Shown in pieces: positions 57,235 through 64,000 of a stretch of DNA of 64,000 nt. A program made the position numbers and the translations under genes. Source of the DNA: Pomphorhynchus laevis (lineage: Eukaryota > Acanthocephala > Palaeacanthocephala > Echinorhynchida > Pomphorhynchidae); the NCBI GenBank assembly GCA_012934845.2, contig WNNJ02002511.1:1-64000 (forward strand), written 5' to 3'. Positions within the stretch are counted from its first letter, which is position 1, and each line of letters starts with the position of its first letter. The notes under the pieces were generated by a model, which was not told where the DNA came from, ran no database searches, and was given only the letters and a program-made list of their open reading frames with translations.

Positions 57235-59026
57235 GGGATAAGGAGAGTATGTTTTATACTAATTTTGTCAAAGTTTCTTCTGTGGTTTTATCAATTTATT
57301 TTGCATTTTATATTTTTTATAACACTGTATAGTAAAAAACAACAAATTGTTACTCTTCTTTATTAAATGCATTTGAGAAATAGTTTTTGAACATCCGGGA
57401 ATGCTTTTAAATAAAATGTTCAGAAAATATTACAAAGCCATAAACGTTCAATTAGGAAATTTAATTGAAATTAAAATTTTGACATGTATATTTTTTATAA
57501 ATTATAATTAAATATGTAAATCGACTATCGTCTAAAAAGTTAATGCAAGTTGAAATAAAATTTTATTTTTTGCTTTGTAATTTTATCTAATAATAAAAAT
57601 ATAAAAAATATTTAAAATTATATAAATTTTAAATTAATCTAAAAATAAATGTCTAAACATAATTTGTTTAATTTAATAAATTTAATTTAATTTTACATAA
57701 TTTAATTTTGTTTAATTTAATTTTAATTAAAATTAGTTTAAATTAATAAATTTTAATTTTTTTTATTTTTTGTTTAATTTCTATTTAAATTAAAATTGAG
57801 AAAAGTGGGAAGAAAAAGTATAATACTTTACAGTCTTAGTTTGCCAAACAAAAACCACATTCTTAATAAAATTCACTATTTATGTAGCAATTGTAGGCAG
57901 TACGATGCGGTACGATGTAGCAATTGTAGGCAGTACGATGCGGTACGATTCTGAAAACCAGCCAATAAAGAAGGTCAGCATTTGCACGCAAGTCATTGCA
58001 TAAATGAGGATGGTGTGTCTGATTTACGAATATTCTTTTAAAACCTATTAACAACAATGAATTTGTGAGTCTAATGGAAATCACTAGATTAAGATATGCA
58101 TTGGAGAGGAATGTATTGATGTGATATAATCACATCAAACTATCTGAGCTCAACTGGTCAAAATGGCCGTTTTCTGACAACCCAATAGCCCTAATTTGAT
58201 AACTCATTGCCAGCCATCGCAAATGATCATTACCAGTCAATCAGACACCAACAAACTAGTAAAAATGTGTAGACTTAATGTGAATTGAAAACCCTGCAAC
58301 CAGTGAAGAAGAGCAGTAAATGAAAACTGAGTTGCAAAATAATTGATACACATGAGAATAAACTAATAAAATAAAAGTACTTTAACTAAAATAAAAGAAT
58401 CAAATGAATGTGCAAAGTGAATAGCAAGTTGTTAATTTTAGTTCTTGAAATCAAAGCTTTTCGACAACTTATGGGAGCCAACCCATATCTTTTATTCCAA
58501 GAGATAATAATATACGAATCGACTTTTGAAGTAGTTTTTACACAAATGAATCTTATCTACGTTCTTAGAATCGATCCACATATAAAATCGATATTTTAAG
58601 TTTTTTAAGATTTGGTGTAATTATCAGTGACTTATGATTTAAGTCACTGTATTATTGTTTTCATGTAAAATTTTCTGATTTAACATAATTGTATGATAAA
58701 TCGATCAAGAAAACTTGAGATTGGCGATTTTGATAATTTTGAAAAGATACGTTTGTCAATTATACTTAATTTGTTAGTTTGAGTTAAAATTCATAAACTT
58801 TATGGTTAGAATAAATATCGTATTTAAATATTATGCACATTTTGATAAAGCAATCAAATAAAACAATCGAATCTAAAACAATAAAACAATCTTAAAAATA
58901 TTTTGCCAATATTTTCAATTATGTGAGACAATTAAAAAGAAAACATTTATTACGCATTATCGAAAGATGGGTATTCTAATAAAGAAGCATATATATTTTG
59001 GTGTTGTAATAATGAATCAAGTAACT
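57235..59026. other. Intergenic region between convergent genes
   Basis: Holds the 3' flank of the PLEKHG5-like gene and, near 58946-58951, TTTATT, an AATAAA on the - strand suited to eIF2-beta. A 33-bp unit (TGTAGCAATTGTAGGCAGTA...) occurs twice in tandem at 57882-57947. No further gene. Confidence 0.55.
57882..57947. repeat. 33-bp tandem duplication
   Basis: Two identical units starting TGTAGCAATTGTAGG at 57882 and 57915. The resulting open frame on the - strand is an artefact of the repeat. Confidence 0.85.
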
Positions 59027-59202
59027 TTATGCTACTTTTGCTCTGGCGGCAGCTCTCTTGGCTACTTGCGCCTGGAATCCAGTCTTTATACTCGTTACTG
59101 AACATCTAGCTCCGCAGGATTCACATTGTAAGAAAAATAAACGATCTTCCTTCTGCAGACAAGTGTCAGGTGATTTGCACGTATGACAGGTCACATATTC
59201 CT
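59027..59202 (-). CDS. EIF2S2: eIF2-beta terminal exon, zinc-binding domain
   Basis: Acceptor ACTTAAG then AG completing a Lys codon: [20 protein letters not shown], then [20 protein letters not shown], ending RAKVA. Four zinc-ligand cysteines in two CxxC pairs are present. Confidence 0.92.
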
Positions 59203-62200
59203 CTTAAGTTTTAACGAAATTTGGAATTAAATTTCAGAAATTCCTAGAAAATTTATAGCAAATAGATAATCGAAATTATCTATTAATCTTTTTTTAAAGA
59301 AAAAAAGATAAATATTTTATATTAATCTTTTATTTTTATTTTGTATTTTATTTAGATTTTAAAACTAGATTTTTATTAGATTGAAAACTTAAAGTATAGG
59401 AAAACAAAGCTATGTATACTAAAGCCGAATGAGGAATAGAAGTACAGAAATAAGAAAAATTATGGCTGCTAAAGACCGATAAATATGGATTTACAAACTA
59501 AACAGTTTGCATGATTCGAACAGTTGTTACTCTGCAACAGCCAGTTGCAGAGTAACAGTATCCTCTATTGCTATTTAAACACGATGGGCATGATAACATA
59601 ACTATCCAATAAGGATATTAAGAGGATATTATCAAATTACACTCCGATGCTATGTAGGGTCGAGGAATAGGGGGCGAAATCGACAAAATATTATTTAAAC
59701 CAATATAATATTATTTCAAATAAATTACAACTATTAAGCTCGATCTTTTACGGATTGATAATAAATAATATACTTTGTATTAGAATAAGATACACTAAAT
59801 AATCAAATTTCATCAGAGGAAATACGTCACGAGCATGTATTTGATCTTGCTGATATGTTGGGTCGAGGAATACGGGTCGAAACCTGATAGCATAGCAGTT
59901 CCTCCTGGCGACCTCTAATTTTTATTGTAATAAGGTACACGAAATAATCAAATTTCATCAGAGGAAATACGTCATTAGCATGTACTTGACCCTGCTGATA
60001 TCTTAGATCGAGGAATACGAGTCGAAACCTGATAGCATAGTAGTTCCTCCTGACGACCTCTAATCATTATTCTGACAAATCGTCTATTATTTATTAGTCA
60101 ATTCGTAAAAATGACTTTTATTTTAAATTTCAATTTTAATTTTTAACTTAATGTAAATATAAATTTTATAAAATCTTACATAATTATTTATTATTTATCT
60201 TTATATTTAATGTAAAAATAGTATAAAATACATAGACTCAGTTATCTGATATGATTTTTATCCTGCGCTGTCAGCACTACCAATATCCCTGTTACAATAT
60301 GATATTCAATGTTGAACAATATTATGTTCAATGTTGAACAATATTTTATCAAAGTCAGTAAATATCATTCGCTAAAATTCATAAAAATTGACTAATTGAC
60401 AAAATTGACTAATTGATATAAAAGTCAATTCATAAAAATTGACTTTTATTTTAAATTTTAATTTTAAATTTTGACTTGATATAAATATAAATTCTATAAA
60501 ATATTATATTATTTAGTAATCTAATTAAGCTGAACATTGTTGCTTGCTTTACCAGATTATTGTCGATTACTTTGTTATCAAAGTATTCGAAACTCTCATT
60601 TAGCATGACATGATTAATATTCATGTCAATGTTTCTACGCTCGTTCCGTTGCTTGATTCTGGACGACGATGCTTTATTTATCCTGATTAATATCATATGA
60701 TGTTAATATAAAGATGTTGTATCATTTAAAAACACATTTTAACTAATCTTTATATATCTTATATAAAATTATTAAATTATTTATAATTATTTATTATTTA
60801 ATAATAAATTTATTATTTAAAATAATAAATTATTATATTAACAATGTCTTTCGCGTCTGGCTTAAAAGATTGTTAACCTTATTCACGCGGAATGGTATGA
60901 AATGGTATAATTGGGTAAAAAAATTGATTAGAATTCTTTGACTATTTTATCATTACTATGCCGAGTCGAAAAAAGGATTAGAGATCTGATCGAATTCTCT
61001 ATTCGCTGATAACATGTTTTATTCATGAAACTTTTATTTACTGATATTAGAAATATAATTAATATATTATTTAATCATTAAATAATCATTTTTTACAATA
61101 ATTATTAAAATTCTTTTGTGCTTGATTTTACGTCACCAAGAGTTAAAATTCATATAACCTCTATATGTGGAGTGACGAAAAAATTTAGCATTTGCGCTGG
61201 AGCTTTGCTCGTGCTTTGCAATTGCTGTATCCAAGCATGTTGCTTATCAGCAAACTCAGTTAACTGACGATGGAAGAAACGACAGCACACGTGCTGCCCT
61301 GTGAAGTCACGGTTTTCGCAAGCCCTACTAGATGTAAGGTTTGTAACCGGTGGAGGAGCGTGCGCTTAGTGACTTCCATTCAGAGGTTTACTGTGGAGTT
61401 AGTAATTTCGAAGTTGTGTAGCTACAACTATGATATCATAAACATCCAGATGACCTCTAATCATTATTCTTATACAACGTCTATTATTTATTAGTCAATT
61501 CATAAAAATCGAATTTTATTTTAAATTTTAATTTTAAATTTTAACTTAATGTAAGTTATATGAAATCTTATATAAAATTATTAAATTATTTATAATTATT
61601 AAATTGTATTATTTAATATTAAATTTTTATTTATCATTATATTTAATTTATAAATTATTTAATATACGCCTACTTAGTTGCCTGATATATAATATTAGGC
61701 CACAAAAGCCAATAGTGACTCCTGGCATCTTACTCATGGAATGTATTACTTTATTTTTTTAACTTTTATTTTTAACTTTTAACCAATTCATAAAACTTGA
61801 ATTTTATTTTAAATTTAAACTTTAAATTTTGACTTTAAAATTATATAATCTTTTGTAATCTTATATAAATTTATTAAATTTATTATTTATTGATTATTTA
61901 TAATATTTATCAATTATTTCATTATTTATCATTTAATATTAATATTAGAATAAGATACACCAGATAATCAAATTTCATAAGAGGAAATATGCCATTAGAA
62001 TGCTTTGGCCCCGCTGCTATGTTGGGTCGAGGAATAGCGAATGAAATCTGATAACATAGCAATTTCTCCTGATGACCTATAATCCTTATTCTGATACAAC
62101 GTCTGTTATTTATTAGTCAATTCATATAAATTAAATTTTATTTTAAATTTTAACTTGATTTAATAATAAATTTTATTATGATAATCTTTATTATGGTAAT

Positions 62201-63794
62201 CTTTATTAATCTTTATTATGTTGTTATTTTTTAGTCAATTCATAAAAATTAACTTTTATTTTAAATTTCAATTTTTAATTTTAATTTTTAATAAATTATA
62301 TAAAATCATATAAGTTATTTATAATTTAATTATTTATATTTTATATGTTTGGGATTACATTCTTGCTATTGAACATCTAATATTGCAATTTATTTCAAAT
62401 TTTGCCTAACGTTTCTCTAGTTATGTCAGCTACATTCAATATGAAGTTTAACGTTTGGGCTAAGTATTTTGGAATATAAGTATTCATAGATGAATAGTAT
62501 TATATTCTTAAGTATTTCTAAGCTTTTTGTATTTTAGCAAATCGATTTCCACATTTTAACGTATAATTTTTTACTGATATCATAGCTGTTCATCCTAATA
62601 ACCGCTAATCCTAATACATTTTATTAGTCAATTCATAAGGGTTGATTTTTATTTTAAACTTCAATTTTTATTTTTGGCTTAATATAATTATATAAAATCT
62701 TATTTAAAATCTTATTTTTTGATATTTATTATTTATCTTTATTTTTACGTAGACTCAGTTATATGATCTGATAAATTAGGTAATAAAATTTGATTAGAAA
62801 TCTTTGACTATTCAATAAATTACTATAACGAGTCGAAAAAAGGACTCGAGATCCGATCGGATTCTTTATTTGATCAATTGGGTAAAAAAATTGATTAGAA
62901 TTCTTTGACTATTTTATCATTACTATGCCGAGTCGAAAAAAGGATTAGAGATCTGATCGAATTCTCTATTCGCTGATAACATGTTTTATTCATGAAACTT
63001 TTATTTACTGATATTAGAAATATAATTAATATATTATTTAATAATTAAATAATCATTTTTTACAATAATTATTATATTTTATTAATAAAATAATTAATTA
63101 TTTAATCTTATTTATAATTAAGATAAGATTTTAAAAAGTCATTTATTTATTAAATAATTTATATTTCCTAACAGAAAAAAATTGTCTAAAAATATTAAAA
63201 TATTTGAGTAATAAAATTTGATCTGAAATTCACAAAAATAATCCAATGCAATCAACATCAATCTTCTATTAAATCGGATTATATAAATCATAGTAAATGA
63301 AACAGTGACTTACTGATGTAATTAACGAGAACGTTTTCAATGTGTTTCTGCTGAAATTTCCCTTTTATCACTAAAGCCTTGTTTCCATCAAGAGAACCAC
63401 TAAAATATAAATAAATTTAAATTCCAATTGGGATACGCATAAAACCTGCCTTGCACCTAATTCGGCCAGTAAGTATTGTTGTAAATGTCGCTCGGGCCGA
63501 TGTAGTCTGTAATATAAGATTATTTTGAGTATTTATATTTACAAATTGTTATGCTTTAAATTACAATTTACATATTTCTGCAAAGTTCATAAAACTAGTC
63601 TTCTTTGTGCCAACTTTTGCTACTTGAGGAGGTCGCATCACGAACCGTTTTCTTTCGCCTGCAACTATATTTGGATTCTTCTCTCGCATAATAGTAAACA
63701 CACGCTGTAAAAGATCAGTATACGTGTAATCGAATGCGCTAAGTTTATTTTCATTTTCTTTGTCCCCGTTTTGGCCATCAGCTGTCGGCGCTGG
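59027..63794 (-). CDS. EIF2S2: Translation initiation factor eIF2 subunit beta (3' part of gene)
   Basis: Exons on the - strand: 63794-63565, 63506-63457, 63399-63314 and 59202-59027. They encode [75 protein letters not shown] and [20 protein letters not shown], ending [10 protein letters not shown] and a stop. This is the conserved C-terminal core of eIF2-beta with its CxxC-type zinc-binding domain (CHTC...CESC). eIF2-beta belongs to the GTP-binding eIF2 complex that brings initiator tRNA to the ribosome. Introns are 58, 57 and 4111 bp; the last is full of PLE tails. N-terminal exons lie beyond the window. AELVGSLDG is two residues shorter than the usual AELGTSGS(I/M)DG. Confidence 0.92.
59640..60260 (+). 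mobile_element. Two to three PLE 3' tails, sense
   Basis: Partial UTR at about 59640-59690, then UTRs at 59756-59930 and 59932-60255, the last with the terminal motif (ATAGACTCAGTTATCTGAT). Pseudoknot helices near 59823-59910 and 59984-60050 are partly kept (for example GATCT/GGGTC, with wobble pairs). All are in antisense to eIF2-beta, inside its last intron. Confidence 0.8.
60910..61107 (+). repeat. 198-bp direct repeat, first copy
   Basis: Starts ATTGGGTAAAAAAATTGATT and is nearly identical to 62878-63075, 1968 bp downstream. It includes CCGAGTCGAAAAAAGGATTA and a TATTCGCTGATAACATG block. Family unknown; both copies lie in the eIF2-beta intron next to PLE tails. Confidence 0.85.
61270..61430 (+). 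other. GC-richer foreign fragment
   Basis: Encodes [16 protein letters not shown] and [15 protein letters not shown]. The 'C.VC..WR..L' pattern is reminiscent of short Cys-containing stretches in some DNA-transposase-like proteins, but the match is weak. It is followed directly by PLE tail sequence at 61440. Unclassified. Confidence 0.25.
61440..62780 (+). mobile_element. Further PLE 3' tails, sense
   Basis: UTR pieces at about 61440-61690 (with a diverged terminal motif), 61945-62150 (with a pseudoknot region at 62003-62070 in which helix a has decayed), 62220-62340 and 62590-62775 (terminal motif CGTAGACTCAGTTATATGAT). Each is a truncated tail; none keeps coding sequence. Confidence 0.75.
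62780..63075 (+). repeat. 198-bp direct repeat, second copy, plus a diverged unit
   Basis: 62878-63075 matches 60910-61107. Immediately before it, 62775-62877 is a diverged version of the same start (AATCTTTGACTATTCAATAA, GAGTCGAAAAAAGGACTCGA), suggesting a tandem or nested copy. Confidence 0.8.
63314..63399 (-). CDS. EIF2S2: eIF2-beta exon
   Basis: Acceptor TATTTTAG, donor [28 protein letters not shown] then [10 protein letters not shown], matching the highly conserved GS(I/M)[25 protein letters not shown] segment. Confidence 0.92.
63457..63506 (-). CDS. EIF2S2: eIF2-beta short exon
   Basis: 50 bp; acceptor ATTACAG, donor TTAG|GTGCAA. Encodes [16 protein letters not shown]. The donor is chosen because it keeps frame with the next exon; it gives AELVGSLDG. 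An alternative donor restoring the usual AELGxSGS length is not evident. Confidence 0.8.
63565..63794 (-). CDS. EIF2S2: eIF2-beta exon
   Basis: Acceptor TATTTTAG, donor AAATT|GTAATT, 230 bp. [19 protein letters not shown] is a variable acidic stretch, then [38 protein letters not shown] and [11 protein letters not shown], the conserved N-terminal part of the core. Confidence 0.92.
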
Positions 63795-64000
63795 CTAAAA
63801 TAATTTATAATTTCAACAAACACCACAGAGCGGATTGAAATTTGATTGAAACGTTAAAGCATATCAAATGTGCAGTAAGAATAATCTCCCATTATACACA
63901 AAAAACATATATGGAGTGATGCACCTATGGTACATAAATTTTAAATCGAAAATCAGTTTTGGAGTATTTTAATAAAATAGTAGTGTAAATATTTTTTAAT

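Noticed and set aside
57863-58084. 73-codon - strand open frame
   Set aside because: Its only striking feature, a duplicated PHRTAYNCYI peptide, comes from the 33-bp tandem repeat.

Overview
This is a strongly AT-rich, intron-bearing animal sequence. Metazoan identity rests on two host genes whose spliced exons can be read: a PLEKHG5-type Rho guanine-nucleotide exchange factor on the + strand (about 36.8-57.2 kb) and the 3' half of translation initiation factor eIF2-beta on the - strand (59.0-63.8 kb). Very short introns (48-58 bp) sit beside long, transposon-filled ones. An invertebrate, perhaps an arthropod, fits best; the sequence alone does not fix the group.

Layout. 0-7 kb: a TA microsatellite, a candidate exon, antisense pieces of a Penelope-like retroelement (PLE) and a tandem array derived from its tail. 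7.3-20.4 kb: an unrecognised host gene (exons at 7336-7478 and 17069-17414, phases compatible) whose intron holds one arm of a 3.38-kb inverted repeat (7922-11301 and 17015-20394, spacer 5.7 kb). The left arm carries a second, antisense copy of the 346-bp exon. 20.8-26 kb: a candidate exon, a decayed retroelement fragment, a broken APE-type LINE (22.67-25.13 kb), and a small direct-repeat element with a canonical hammerhead ribozyme. 27-31.6 kb: a cluster of PLE copies including the only nearly complete one. It has a GIY-YIG nuclease at the N-terminus, a CxC linker and a C-terminal reverse transcriptase, the permuted order described for Naiad PLEs. 32-36.2 kb: tandem and palindromic repeats and a broken restriction-like endonuclease domain. 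36.8-57.2 kb: the PLEKHG5-like gene, with introns carrying PLE tails, inverted repeats, a second hammerhead ribozyme and an LTR-retrotransposon fossil. 59-63.8 kb: eIF2-beta, whose last intron is packed with PLE tails.

How it fits together. Most PLE copies are 3' fragments sharing an end motif near GTAGACTCAGTTAGCTGAT, as expected of reverse transcription starting at the RNA 3' end. Their 3' UTR holds a conserved three-helix interlocked pseudoknot with compensatory changes between copies, a candidate structured RNA or ribozyme in a lineage reported to lack canonical hammerheads. The two hammerhead elements may be non-autonomous retrozyme-like passengers. The other notable signal is the inverted repeat: about 1.6 kb of flanking arm compared by eye shows two differences, while the duplicated exon shows seven, all changing amino acids.
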